Below are positions 1 to 8,896 of a DNA stretch of 64,000 bases, one piece after another. Position 1 is the stretch's first letter. Each line of letters begins with the position of its first letter. Source of the stretch: Armatimonadota bacterium (GTDB lineage: Bacteria > Armatimonadota > Zipacnadia > UBA1398 > JAKPQA01); assembly GCA_029547025.1 (NCBI GenBank), contig JAKPQA010000032.1, positions 19,987 to 83,986 of the forward strand, written 5' to 3'. A program made the position numbers and the translations under genes. Under the pieces are notes generated by a model. That model had not been told where the DNA came from and did not search any database. It worked only from the letters and a program-made list of their open reading frames with translations.

Positions 1-1630
1 GCCAGGTGGGGAACGCGCCTGCATAGTGTTCTATCAATATCCCGATGAACCGCTCGATACCGGCCAGCACCACACGATGTACCATGACCGGCCGGTGGAA
101 GCCACCATCCTCGCCCACGTAGGTCAGGTCGAACCGCTCCGGCAGGTTGAAGTCGCATTGGATGGTTGGCCCCTGCCAGTAGCGGCCGATGGCGTCCTTG
201 AGTTTGATATCGATCTTCGGCCCGTAGAATGCGCCGCCGCCCGGGTCTACTTCGTAGGGCAGTCCGGAGCGGGCCAGAGCAGCCTCGAGTGCGCGCGTCG
301 CGCGCTCCCAGACGTCATCTGACCCTACTGACTTATCCGGTCGGGTCGCCAGGTAAACGCTGAACTCCTCGAACCCGAAACTTTTCAGCATCTCCCGGGC
401 GAAATCCAGCACGCCGATGAGCTCGCTCTCGAGCTGTTCGGGGGTGCAGAAGATGTGTGCATCATCTTGCGTGAACCCACGGACGCGCAGCAGTCCGTGG
501 AGAACGCCAGCCCGCTCGTGCCGGTACACCGTGCCGAGCTCGAACATCCGCAGCGGCAGATCGCGATAGCTCCGCGTCTGGCTGCCGTAGATGAGCAGAT
601 GCCCCGGGCAGTTCATGGGCTTCACGCCGTACTCGCGTTCGTCGATCTCCGTGAAGTACATCGGGTAGCCCGTGTCGTAGTGTCCCGAGCGCTTCCACAT
701 GTCGGCCTTGATGAGGTGCGGCGTCCAGACGATCTGGTAGCCCCGTTCGAGGTGGCGGTCTGTGAGCCACTGCTCGATCGTCCGCTTGAGCACGGCGCCC
801 TTGGGGAGGTAGAAGGGAAGCCCGGGGCCGGCATCGTCGAAGATGTGGAACAGCTCGAGCTCCCGCCCCAACTTGCGGTGATCGCGCGCCTCCGCTTCCT
901 CAATGGCTTTGAGGAAACCCTCGAGTTCGTCCTTCGTGGGCCAGGCCGTGCCGTAGATGCGTTGCAGCATCTGCCGGCGCTCCTCGCCCCGCCAGTAGGC
1001 TCCGGCCAGACTCAGGAGCTTGAAGTGCTTGCCGAGCCTTTTCGTGTCCGGGACATGCGGACCCCGGCAGAGGTCGACGAAGGGGCCCTGGCGGTAGATG
1101 GTGATCGTCTCGTTCTCTGGCAGTTCGCGGATGATCTCCTGCTTGTACGGGTTGCCCGCGAACAGCTCCAGCGCCTCGTGGCGCGTAAGCTCCTGGCGGC
1201 TCACCGACAGGTTGCGGTCGACGATCTCGGCCATGCGTTGCTCGACGGCGATCAGGTCCTGTTCCGTCAGCGCCGTGGGTAGGTCGATGTCGTAGTAGAA
1301 CCGGTCGGCCAGCGCTGGCCCGATGGCCAGTTTGGCCTCGGCAAACAGCTCCTGCACCGCTTGGGCCATGAGGTGCGCGGCGCTGTGCAGGAATACCTCA
1401 CGCCCCTCGGCGTCCTGGGTCGTCACCAGCCGCACGTCGGCGTCGTCGCGGAGGGGAGTGGAGAGGTCCACCAGCACGCCATTCACATAAGCGGCCACGG
1501 CCGCCTGCGCCAGTCTGGCGCCGATCTGCTCGGCCAGCGCGAGCACCGTGGTGCCGCGGGCCACTTCCATCGGCGTTCCGTCGGGCAGGCGCACACTGAT
1601 CGTGCCGCGCTCCTGAGATCCAGGACCCAT
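1..1630 (-). CDS. thrS: Threonyl-tRNA synthetase (3' end cut off by the window edge)
   Basis: This enzyme charges tRNA-Thr with threonine in the cytoplasm. 543 codons are visible and the frame runs off the left edge, so about 90-100 residues of the C-terminal anticodon-binding domain are missing. In order one sees a TGS-type domain (residues ~10-70), an editing domain with the HSAAH motif at residues 82-86, and the class II catalytic core with CPGH, whose Cys is a zinc ligand. The motif 3 region is just reached at the edge. The ATG at 1630 has a strong ribosome-binding site (GGAGGGG, five bases upstream). Upstream lies a structured leader, described separately. The family assignment is secure. 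Confidence 0.97.
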   Translation of the reverse strand, partial: MGPGSQERGTISVRLPDGTPMEVARGTTVLALAEQIGARLAQAAVAAYVNGVLVDLSTPLRDDADVRLVTTQDAEGREVFLHSAAHLMAQAVQELFAEAKLAIGPALADRFYYDIDLPTALTEQDLIAVEQRMAEIVDRNLSVSRQELTRHEALELFAGNPYKQEIIRELPENETITIYRQGPFVDLCRGPHVPDTKRLGKHFKLLSLAGAYWRGEERRQMLQRIYGTAWPTKDELEGFLKAIEEAEARDHRKLGRELELFHIFDDAGPGLPFYLPKGAVLKRTIEQWLTDRHLERGYQIVWTPHLIKADMWKRSGHYDTGYPMYFTEIDEREYGVKPMNCPGHLLIYGSQTRSYRDLPLRMFELGTVYRHERAGVLHGLLRVRGFTQDDAHIFCTPEQLESELIGVLDFAREMLKSFGFEEFSVYLATRPDKSVGSDDVWERATRALEAALARSGLPYEVDPGGGAFYGPKIDIKLKDAIGRYWQGPTIQCDFNLPERFDLTYVGEDGGFHRPVMVHRVVLAGIERFIGILIEHYAGAFPTW

Positions 1631-1702
1631 TGAGACCCCTCCTTCTCCCTGCGGATGCAGTGCGCCACTATCAGTCACTATCGGCACCTGGGGGGTGTGT
1701 GT

Positions 1703-1783
1703 TCAGCGCCACAAGCGCAACAGCCCCCGGCCTCGCGGCCGAGGGCTCGGCTCCTTGTGGATGACGGCCCGGTTCGCGATCAT
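1703..1783 (-). promoter_or_regulatory. Structured leader upstream of thrS, with nested hairpin and a possible 26-codon leader peptide
   Basis: The region 1631-1943 has no conventional gene. On the minus strand it can form an outer stem CCACAAG/CTTGTGG (1754-1760 with 1709-1715) enclosing an 11-bp stem (1737-1747 with 1722-1732) closed by a GCGA tetraloop of GNRA type. A U.G wobble fits only the minus-strand RNA. An ATG at 1783 opens a 26-codon frame that ends at 1703, so the hairpin lies inside it. A TATACT -10-like box sits at 1823-1828, but no -35 is correctly spaced. There is no T-box signature. The structure may control thrS, or it may be a terminator for the upstream gene. Role inferred. 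Confidence 0.4.
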
Positions 1784-1943
1784 GGACCAAGGCCCATGCT
1801 CGCACCCGCCCAAGCACCCATTAGTATAGCCGCCGAGTCAAGAACGCGTGCTCGGGGCACCGGTCATGCGGGCCGCGTCAAAGCCCGTGCGACATGGCGG
1901 AGACCCCCTCACAGCGGCAGCTCGGACGGGGCGGCGTCGGCCC

Positions 1944-4900
1944 TCAGTCTGCCCGAACCAACGTCAGGCCCATCAGGCCCAAGACGGCCTCACTGCAGGT
2001 GGCGCGCAACTCCACGCGGACCAGCCTCCGCGCCGGGTCGCACGGTAGCCGCAGCGCATCGGCGTGTGGCACGGACAGGCCGGGGTGAACGAACCCGCCT
2101 CCCTCGAGCCGCCCCAGAGGCACGGGGATCCCTTCCAGGCTGAAGTGCTGGAAGTAGGCATCGAGGTTGAATGGCGGTATGAGAGACGTCGTCTCGGGCT
2201 CGCCATCCGCATAGTGAAGCACGATCTCGCCGTTGGGGACGTAGTTGCGCATGGGGTGAACGTAGCTGAGCAGCAGCAGCCACACGGCTTGGGCGTGAGC
2301 GTCGACGCTCAGCGTTACGCCGGCCGGGAACGGCTGTGGTGCCCAACTGCACAGGGCGATGAGGCTGTCGGGTTCTGCGCCCAGAGCGGCCCGCGGCCAT
2401 CCGGCCACCAGAAAGCGCACGCCGTTACCCGCCCTGAGCACACGCGGAGTACCCGGTCCCAGCGCGATGCCGGGGTTGCCCCACCAGCCCTCGAGCGGGG
2501 ACGGACTATCGGCGTAGTCGAACACGAACGGCGTAGCCGCCATCCCAGCCGGTGTGGTGTTGTAGGCATGGGTCAGGTCCACCAGAACCTGCCGGTTGGC
2601 CTCCGCCTCGCCGAGCGGGGGAGCATCGGCTCCCAGCGGACGCCCGGGGTCCCCGGCAACCACGCGCACCGTCGGTGGGCCACCGGGCTGCTCCTGGACG
2701 GCTAGCTCGACCCGTACTTGCGGGCGAGGCCCGGGTTCCGGGGGCGCCGCAGGCGCTCCGACCCGAACGGTAACGGTCGATTCTGCCTCCGCCGGAGTCG
2801 TCACCGTCTCTCCGTCGACGCCCACTCGCACCCGCTTCGCAACTGGCTGCGGCGTCCGGATGTGCAGCGTCGCGTGGTCGCCGTCGCGGCGGTACTCGTA
2901 CTCCACGTCGGGCGTGCGAATGCTCGCCGCGGTCCAGTCGGACGGCAGACCCGGAGTGATGTCGATCCGTGCCTCGTGCAGTGCCGGCTCGATGCCGAAC
3001 AGCCCCCTGACCACGACATGAGTGAACGGGTCATCGGAGTCCACATCCTCCCGGTCGCCTCCCCCCGCCCCGGTGTTGGCGATGCCCATGTTGATGCCAG
3101 GGAAGTCACTGCGGAACGATGACAGGACTGCGGTGCGGAGGTAGGGCCACCAGAGGTCGGCGTCACCGCACCGGATCCCCGCCAGCGCGGCGAGGCAGGT
3201 GTCGCCGGTAGGTACCCACTGCGTGCTCCAGCGGATGGGGAACCACCCGCTGACTGCGAGCAGGTTCACGCCCGGGTTGGGCTCGAAGCCGTAGTGCCGC
3301 TCAATCCACCGCATGGCGGCCCGGCCGCGATCGGGCGTCAGTAGACCCGCGTTGATCGCGAGGTACTGCTCCCAAGTCTGTCCCTGGGCGCGCCAGATGC
3401 CATCGGAGCCGATCGACCCCAGCCGGCCCCGGTCGTCTCGCCACAGCTCGAAGAGGATCCGCTCCCTGGAGCGTTGGGCTTGGCGCGCATACTCTGTGGC
3501 CGCGGCATCGTCTCCGGCCACAACTGCGAGCCTCGCCGCGCAGTCTAGCATGGCCCAGCCGGTGGCACTCGGCGCCGCGGCCTTCGGCCCCTTACCGTTG
3601 GAGTCACAGTTCCAGTACTCGTACCACGAGCGGAATAGCCCGTCGCCGTCCGGATCGTTCTGCCGGCACTCGCAGGCAACGGCCCGCTTCACTGCTGGCC
3701 AGAGGTCGCGCACGAACTGAGCGTCGCCCGTCCAGGCGTAGTGCCACCAGACCTGGTCCACCCAGTAGGGTGTGTTGTCCTCGGCCACGAACGGGGCTAG
3801 CGACGGCGACACCCAGCGGATGACCCCATCGTCGGCCTGCATCGCGCCGTAGAGCCGCAGGCAGTCGGCCAGTGCCTGATGGTCGCCGCCCCATTGCTTG
3901 CCCTTCCAGCCCGTGGAGATATGCGAGTACATGTGCCAGAAGTGGGCACCAAGCACGAGTCCCGGACCGTAGCGGTGGTACTCGCTGACACAGCGAGACC
4001 AGTTCACCAGGGCGTTGAGGTGCTCGTCGGGCGTGTGGACGTGGAACTCCCGTCGCCGCGCGTCCCAGTGCTGCCGCGTCCGCAAGAGCTCGGCCTCGGC
4101 GGACCGCCGGAGCGACGCGAAGTGCGCCGCGGGCTCGAGAGCGGGCGCCATGTAGCAGTCGTACCACAACCGCTTGAGCCGGTCGCGCTCGTTTGCCCAA
4201 CCGGAAGCGTTCGGCGTGTCGAGACGTGCCATGACCTGTTCGGCGAGCTCGTGATCATGCTCGGTGATGCCCCAGGTCGCGACGATGTGGTAGATCCGCT
4301 GTGGCTCCGACGCCGTGAACTCGGCTCCCTGACCGGAGCTCTCTTGTGTGATGCGCCCCTCGCTCGGGGTGTCCCATCCGGCCAACACCAGTCCGTTGGG
4401 GAGGTTCGCCTCCGTGATCCTCACGGCGCCGCCGGTCATCTCCGCCCGGTTCGCGTTGGCCTCGGTCGGATCCCACCAGATACCGCCAAACCGCCACTGC
4501 AGACGCGTGGGCTCACCGAACTCGACGCGGCACACCATGCCGTGGAAGCTCAGGGTCGGTGCCACCCAGATCGTCGCCCGCCAGGAATCGTCCGGCGCGC
4601 GCACCGTGTAGTCCGTATAGCCCGGCCGGAACTCCGTGACCGTGTCCGTCAGCTCGTCGAGCCACACCGTTCGGCCGTCGCCGAGCGGAACGCCCAGCCG
4701 CAGCGTCCCCATGGCCGGATAGGTGCCGCCCTCCGAGGCCCTGGGGCGCGGCCACAGGGGGTACACCCGGTCCGTCGAATACGCGCCGCAGCCCATCACC
4801 GAGTCCATGCGAAACAGGGGCACGTCACCGGTCCATAGGCGGTTCATGCCGTGGACGATGGGCCGGTTGAGCTGTCGCCGGCTGCCGGCGATTCGGAATC

Positions 4901-6161
4901 CGCCGTCTTCGATGGGCTCGTAGACCGGCGTGCAGTCGCCCAGGCCCTCACCGGGCGCCATGAAGGCCGATCGCCGGAGCACGACCGTGGTCTCGTCGTC
5001 TGGCCACTGACTCGGCGCCAGGGGCCCGGGAGTGAACGTCACTTCGGGCTGGATGATCGGCAGTCCGGCGATGAGTTGGGTCTCTTCGTCCCGCTGGCGC
5101 TGGTCCTCGGCTTCGCGCTGGGCTACGAACGCCTGTGCCGGCCGTTCTCTGGCCACCACGGTCAGTCCCAGGCCCCGGACGGGGTCGGCCAGCTCTGTTG
5201 CCTCTGCCTCGCGGACGAATAGCCCGTGTCCGGCCGCTATGGCCCCCTCCCCCTCGGCAGTCAGCACTTCAGCCCATTCGCCCGGACGCGCCCCTCCGAG
5301 GGCCAGGTCTCCCGGCGCCGTCCCGCGGAAGAACGGCATGCCCAGGAATCGTTCATAGGTGGATTGGCCGGGCGGGCGCACCAGACGGCCGCGGTTTGTG
5401 TTGGTGTCCGCGAGGTAGTGCAGCAGGTTCGCGGTGAGGCGCTCGAGGTTGGGCCGGAACGCATCGTTGGCTGTGGTGAAGTCCGGGAGGCGCCAGCCGA
5501 CAAACACCACGTGTCCGACGCCAACCTCATACTCGACCAGCGGGCGCTCACCGAGGCCGGCATTGCCCTCGGCGAGGAGAGTCCCGTGTGGACCCGCCGT
5601 GCCGTAGAAACCAGCGAGCGCGTTGCCGCCCACCGAGGTGAGGATGATCGGCTGTGTCGCGTCGAGCCCGGCGAAGGCCGGATGACCCCGATGCTCTGGC
5701 GGCACCAGCAGTCCCGACGTATAGGACGCCGCCGTCGGGCCCAGCACGCGGAGGCCGGTCGGCTCGATACCGGCCGTGTTCAGCACCTGGCCCGCCGCAC
5801 CGGTCAGCAACAGGCTTCCGCCGCCATCGACGTACTCCCCCAGATCGGCGCAGGACTCCCGGTCGAGCCCGGCGTCGGTGGTGGAGTCGCCCTGGTGGTA
5901 CCAGATGACATCGAACTCCTCCGGCGCGTGTGGGGCGCCGGCAGCGTCAAGCCATCCTTTGCCCACTGCGAAGCGCAGGCGGACGGCCTCGCCCACCGAC
6001 CCGGCGAAGGCCAGTGCAGCGGCGTTACGGGAGGGCGTCACTCCAGGCAGCGCGGGGTCGACAAACCCGATGCGCAGAGGCAGTGCCTGACCGGCGCTCG
6101 GTTCGAGCAGGAGCAGCAACGTCGCGCCCACGGCCAACGGGGGAATCCTCAGGAATGCCAT
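1944..6161 (-). CDS. Large secreted six-hairpin glycosidase-like protein (DUF4450-like)
   Basis: A 1405-residue exported protein with an N-terminal signal peptide (residues 1-~26, hydrophobic run ending in an AGQA-type site). Residues ~28-250 look like a Rossmann/ThuA-type glutamine-amidotransferase-like module, with YVDGGGSLLLTG and a final GHVVFVGWRLPD. Residues ~720-1090 form an aromatic-rich alpha/alpha-barrel with repeated Trp/His/Asp motifs such as WGGDHQ, WWHYAWTGD and WYEYWNCD, typical of six-hairpin glycosidases. A beta-rich tail follows. The closest family that I recognise is DUF4450. ATG 6161 has a good ribosome-binding site (GGAGG, seven bases upstream). It probably cleaves a polysaccharide outside the cytoplasm. 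The substrate cannot be read from sequence. Confidence 0.7.
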   Translation of the reverse strand: MAFLRIPPLAVGATLLLLLEPSAGQALPLRIGFVDPALPGVTPSRNAAALAFAGSVGEAVRLRFAVGKGWLDAAGAPHAPEEFDVIWYHQGDSTTDAGLDRESCADLGEYVDGGGSLLLTGAAGQVLNTAGIEPTGLRVLGPTAASYTSGLLVPPEHRGHPAFAGLDATQPIILTSVGGNALAGFYGTAGPHGTLLAEGNAGLGERPLVEYEVGVGHVVFVGWRLPDFTTANDAFRPNLERLTANLLHYLADTNTNRGRLVRPPGQSTYERFLGMPFFRGTAPGDLALGGARPGEWAEVLTAEGEGAIAAGHGLFVREAEATELADPVRGLGLTVVARERPAQAFVAQREAEDQRQRDEETQLIAGLPIIQPEVTFTPGPLAPSQWPDDETTVVLRRSAFMAPGEGLGDCTPVYEPIEDGGFRIAGSRRQLNRPIVHGMNRLWTGDVPLFRMDSVMGCGAYSTDRVYPLWPRPRASEGGTYPAMGTLRLGVPLGDGRTVWLDELTDTVTEFRPGYTDYTVRAPDDSWRATIWVAPTLSFHGMVCRVEFGEPTRLQWRFGGIWWDPTEANANRAEMTGGAVRITEANLPNGLVLAGWDTPSEGRITQESSGQGAEFTASEPQRIYHIVATWGITEHDHELAEQVMARLDTPNASGWANERDRLKRLWYDCYMAPALEPAAHFASLRRSAEAELLRTRQHWDARRREFHVHTPDEHLNALVNWSRCVSEYHRYGPGLVLGAHFWHMYSHISTGWKGKQWGGDHQALADCLRLYGAMQADDGVIRWVSPSLAPFVAEDNTPYWVDQVWWHYAWTGDAQFVRDLWPAVKRAVACECRQNDPDGDGLFRSWYEYWNCDSNGKGPKAAAPSATGWAMLDCAARLAVVAGDDAAATEYARQAQRSRERILFELWRDDRGRLGSIGSDGIWRAQGQTWEQYLAINAGLLTPDRGRAAMRWIERHYGFEPNPGVNLLAVSGWFPIRWSTQWVPTGDTCLAALAGIRCGDADLWWPYLRTAVLSSFRSDFPGINMGIANTGAGGGDREDVDSDDPFTHVVVRGLFGIEPALHEARIDITPGLPSDWTAASIRTPDVEYEYRRDGDHATLHIRTPQPVAKRVRVGVDGETVTTPAEAESTVTVRVGAPAAPPEPGPRPQVRVELAVQEQPGGPPTVRVVAGDPGRPLGADAPPLGEAEANRQVLVDLTHAYNTTPAGMAATPFVFDYADSPSPLEGWWGNPGIALGPGTPRVLRAGNGVRFLVAGWPRAALGAEPDSLIALCSWAPQPFPAGVTLSVDAHAQAVWLLLLSYVHPMRNYVPNGEIVLHYADGEPETTSLIPPFNLDAYFQHFSLEGIPVPLGRLEGGGFVHPGLSVPHADALRLPCDPARRLVRVELRATCSEAVLGLMGLTLVRAD

Positions 6162-6305
6162 GGCCCGACCTCCGCAGTCTTCCCTCAGCGCCGCGGGTGT
6201 TCGCCGGCTCGCGACCGGGGGCCTCGCGGTGCCCGGATCTGGGGAGGATGTGGCGGTGGGCTGGCCGCGCGACGGATCGTGGATGGCTGGCCTGGTAACG
6301 CCAGA

Positions 6306-6329
6306 GCCCTCGATCGCGCGACCGAGGGC
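6306..6329 (-). terminator. GC-rich stem-loop downstream of tRNA-Val
   Basis: On the minus strand GCCCTCGGTC-GCGC-GATCGAGGGC forms a 10-bp stem (one G.U pair) starting 22 bases after the tRNA-Val CCA end. There is no U tract, so it is a weak intrinsic terminator at best. It may instead stabilise or help process the tRNA transcript. It closely resembles the stem-loop upstream of thrS. Confidence 0.4.
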
Positions 6330-6350
6330 CCTTGAGGCTACCGCAGCAGA

Positions 6351-6426
6351 TGGTGGGCGGTGTAGGAATCGAACCTACGACCTCTTCCGCGTCAAGGAAG
6401 CATTCTAGCCCCTGAACTAACCGCCC
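6351..6426 (-). tRNA. tRNA-Val (anticodon GAC), CCA encoded
   Basis: A full cloverleaf can be drawn: acceptor GGGCGGT/ACCGCCC, D stem GTTC/GAAT, anticodon stem CTTCC/GGAAG with loop TTGACGC giving anticodon GAC, and T stem GTAGG/CCTAC around TTCGATT. The discriminator is A and CCA is encoded (6351-6353). It reads GUC and GUU valine codons. A promoter lies directly upstream. Confidence 0.95.
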
Positions 6427-6439
6427 CTGTGACGCGGTG

Positions 6440-6469
6440 ATTCTAGCAGACGCCGCCGGCCCATGTAAA
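6440..6469 (-). promoter_or_regulatory. Sigma-70-type promoter of tRNA-Val
   Basis: On the minus strand TTTACA (6464-6469) and TAGAAT (6440-6445) are separated by 18 bases. The -10 box ends 13 bases before the tRNA 5' end, which gives a short leader as expected for a tRNA gene. Confidence 0.65.
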
Positions 6470-6520
6470 GACGGACGCCTGGCGTGACACGGGGCGGATG
6501 TGGCGGGCCAGCCCGGTGGC

Positions 6521-7357
6521 TCACTGCCCGGGTGGCGCGAGGAAGGCGGCCTTGCTGTGGGTGACCACAACGGGCCGACGCCACTCGGCCGGGCCGCCCT
6601 CAGCAACCCACGGATCGTCCGGTGGGGCCAGGACGACGGTTGCCGGGGCCTCGTGCGAATCGATGCCGGGCTCGCTGGCGAGCGTGCACGCGAACCGGAA
6701 CGAGTTCTTGCACATGTAGAGGTCATAGAACTCGTCGTAGCTCGCGCACTCGATCCCGCCGCAGCAGAGCGGGCCCCTGGCCTCCAGGTCGATGCGCCGG
6801 TGCCGGGGAACCTGACCCGAGCGGTAGGCCCGCCGCGCCTCAACCACGTTGAGCATCGTCCCGTCTTCGGCGGAGAAGTAGGTGTTGAACGTCGGGTCAA
6901 CGGAGACCCACTTCCCGACCGACGCCGCGTATGCCAGAGTGATCACGTGGCAATCGCCGTCGCTCACTGCCGGCAAGCACGTGACGTAGCGTGCCCTGAA
7001 GCCTACGGCCAGGAGAGCCTCACACAGGACGATGGCCTTCATCCGGCAGTTGACCCGCGCCCCGGTCGTCTCGCAGGTGCGCAGGATGTTCAGCGCATCC
7101 CGTGGGGCGGGGTTGTGCGCGCCGCCATCGTGCTCCACGATCCGGTAGGCCCAGTCCAGGAGGGCCCGTATCGCGTCGAGCTCCGCTCTGCCCTCGATAA
7201 CCCGGGCGAGGCCGTACCGCTCCCGGAGTTCCGCCAGACGCGGATCATCGGGGGAGGCGTACGACCATGCAGGGACAGTCTCGCCGACGGCGAGGTCATC
7301 GCGGATGTCGGCATGGCGCACCAGTACCTGGTAGAAGGGTGTCGTCAGGGCTTTCAC
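6521..7357 (-). CDS. Transglutaminase-like (papain-fold) protein
   Basis: A 278-residue cytoplasmic protein without a visible signal peptide. It carries the transglutaminase-like triad: Cys104 in VNCRMKA, His137 in DCHVITL and Asp154 in VDPTFN. In bacteria such domains usually act as peptidases or peptide-modifying enzymes rather than protein cross-linkers. It is the last gene of the run GH4 - UroD-like - RhaM - this gene, with 60 bases between it and the mutarotase stop. Two Cys pairs (GPLCCGG and neighbouring ECAS) in the C-terminal third may bind metal. The domain is clear, but the substrate and its role beside sugar genes are unknown. Confidence 0.75.
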   Translation of the reverse strand: MKALTTPFYQVLVRHADIRDDLAVGETVPAWSYASPDDPRLAELRERYGLARVIEGRAELDAIRALLDWAYRIVEHDGGAHNPAPRDALNILRTCETTGARVNCRMKAIVLCEALLAVGFRARYVTCLPAVSDGDCHVITLAYAASVGKWVSVDPTFNTYFSAEDGTMLNVVEARRAYRSGQVPRHRRIDLEARGPLCCGGIECASYDEFYDLYMCKNSFRFACTLASEPGIDSHEAPATVVLAPPDDPWVAEGGPAEWRRPVVVTHSKAAFLAPPGQ

Positions 7358-7417
7358 TCCGGCCGCCTAACCATTCGCGGGGGCAGTCGCTGGCCGCCCG
7401 CCCGTTTGGGGGCGACG

Positions 7418-7741
7418 TCAGTCCGTGTGGAAGACCTCGTCCATGTTCGCCCACCACTCGCCAGGGGCTCGCGTCTCGAGGGGCTCCTGGCATGGTTTGC
7501 ACACATCCCACCATCGCTGGGTCGTCGGGTCAGCGGCCATCTTGGCCATGTCAGCCTCGAAGTCATCGCCATGGTACTCGAAGTAGCTGAACAGCCAGCC
7601 GTCCTTATGGAAGATGGAGTAGTTGCGAATGTTGCACTCGGCGATCATCTTGAGCACATCCGGCCACACCGCCGCGTGGAGCCGGGTGTATTCGTCGAGC
7701 TTGCCGGGTTTGAGCTTCAGCACCATGCCGTACCGCTGCAT
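7418..7741 (-). CDS. rhaM: L-rhamnose mutarotase
   Basis: A 107-residue protein of the YiiL/RhaM family. It interconverts the alpha and beta anomers of L-rhamnose so that rhamnose isomerase gets its preferred form. Tyr18 and His22 (EYTRLH) match the catalytic positions of the family, and the paired Trp in QRWWDVC near the C-terminus is the usual substrate-stacking motif. The length is typical. ATG 7741 has a clear GGAGG seven bases upstream. It lies 15 bases after the UroD-like gene and is surely co-transcribed with it. No rhamnose isomerase, kinase or aldolase is nearby, so related 6-deoxy sugars remain possible. Confidence 0.92.
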   Translation of the reverse strand: MQRYGMVLKLKPGKLDEYTRLHAAVWPDVLKMIAECNIRNYSIFHKDGWLFSYFEYHGDDFEADMAKMAADPTTQRWWDVCKPCQEPLETRAPGEWWANMDEVFHTD

Positions 7742-7756
7742 ACGGATGCCTCCTCG

Positions 7757-8884
7757 CTAGACCGAGAGCGGGAACGTACCAAGATCCCTGAGCGTCGCCA
7801 GCGCCAGTTCGTAGCTCTCCGGGGCTACCTGGCTGGTCACCGAGTGATCCGACTGAAGCACATAGCCGCCGCCACGAGCCGCCTGGAGCTTGCGAGCTAC
7901 CTCGGCGCGGATGGCCGTCGGCTCACCGGCCTCGAGCACGCGCATGTCGATGTTCCCGACGAATGCCAGCCTGCCAGCATAGCGGGGCTTGAGCTCGACG
8001 ACGTCGAGCCCCGCCTTGGCCTCCAGCGGATTGTAGGCATCCAGGCCGTCCTCGACCAGGTCATCGAGGATGGCGCGGGCGTCGCCACAGCCGTGGTAGA
8101 TGACGGGGAGGCCGTGCGAATGGCACAGGTGGATGAGGGCCTTCACGTGCGGCCGGAACAGGCGGCGCCACACGGCGGGAGAGAACAGCATGCCGCCGCG
8201 GTAGGCGACATCGCCCCAGATGTACATCCCCGAGAGGCGGCCGGCGCCCGCCGCGATCTGGGCCCGCCCGAGTTCGAGCATGAAGCGGCCGATGCGGTCC
8301 ACGAAGGCCTCGAGCAGCTCCGGCTCCTGAGCCATCCACATCAGTGCGTTCTCCGTTCCCACGCAACGCCAGAGGTACTCATAGGGCTCGCAGAGGCCAC
8401 CGAACACGGCGAAATCGTCGGCGTAGGAGTTCACGCGGTCGGTCCACGCCGGGATGTCGCGTGCCAGCGCATCGCCCACTCCGTTCAGCTGATCGTCGCC
8501 GGCCTGCTCGAAGCGGCGCGGGTCCGCCGGTCCCTCAAGCGCGAAGTCGGCCATCTCCTCGGGCCGTGTCACGCTGAATGACTCGAACGAGGGCATGGGG
8601 TAGTCTTGCGATCTCCTGATCGTCGCCCCGAAACCCGTGCGAACCACGATCTCGCCATCGCTCTCGGAGAGCACGTCAAAGGGCATGATGCGGGGGTCCA
8701 TGTTCGGGTTCATGACGACGTAGTCCAGATCGAAGTGGCGATATGGGTCGAACCCCTCCCCCCATTTCGCCGTGCACCGGTTGAGGAAGCCCGTCCAGAA
8801 GAACTCGCCCGCGGGCACGCGATCCCCCTCGCGATGGGCCAGTGCGTCGTGGACGCGACGGATCTTCTCTGTGGCTCGTCCCAT
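7757..8884 (-). CDS. Uroporphyrinogen decarboxylase-superfamily protein, probably methyltransferase-like
   Basis: A 375-residue TIM-barrel protein of the URO-D superfamily (PF01208). Heme genes are absent nearby. The motif HGCG at residues 264-267 is the His-x-Cys zinc pair of the corrinoid-dependent methyltransferase branch (MtaA/MtbA), which true uroporphyrinogen decarboxylase lacks. The third, more C-terminal Cys of that branch is not evident; the corresponding stretch reads LQSDHSV. Members of this clade often sit in sugar-use operons of Planctomycetes, Lentisphaerae and Armatimonadota with unknown function. AGGAG precedes ATG 8884. It lies between GH4 and rhaM. Superfamily secure, activity open. 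Confidence 0.8.
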   Translation of the reverse strand: MGRATEKIRRVHDALAHREGDRVPAGEFFWTGFLNRCTAKWGEGFDPYRHFDLDYVVMNPNMDPRIMPFDVLSESDGEIVVRTGFGATIRRSQDYPMPSFESFSVTRPEEMADFALEGPADPRRFEQAGDDQLNGVGDALARDIPAWTDRVNSYADDFAVFGGLCEPYEYLWRCVGTENALMWMAQEPELLEAFVDRIGRFMLELGRAQIAAGAGRLSGMYIWGDVAYRGGMLFSPAVWRRLFRPHVKALIHLCHSHGLPVIYHGCGDARAILDDLVEDGLDAYNPLEAKAGLDVVELKPRYAGRLAFVGNIDMRVLEAGEPTAIRAEVARKLQAARGGGYVLQSDHSVTSQVAPESYELALATLRDLGTFPLSV

Positions 8885-8896
8885 GATGGTCTCCTC

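Noticed and set aside
455..1282. 275-codon open frame on the plus strand
   Set aside because: It lies antisense to thrS, which has clear family motifs. GC-rich sequence gives long open frames on the opposite strand.
1631..1943. T-box riboswitch upstream of thrS
   Set aside because: No T-box core sequence or specifier-loop layout can be found; the region only shows the nested hairpin described.
6500..8581. 693-codon open frame on the plus strand
   Set aside because: It covers the transglutaminase, RhaM and UroD-like genes on the other strand; its translation shows no family motif and no ribosome-binding site fits.
7757..8884. Heme-pathway uroporphyrinogen decarboxylase (hemE)
   Set aside because: It has the HxC zinc pair, sits in a sugar operon, and no heme gene is nearby.
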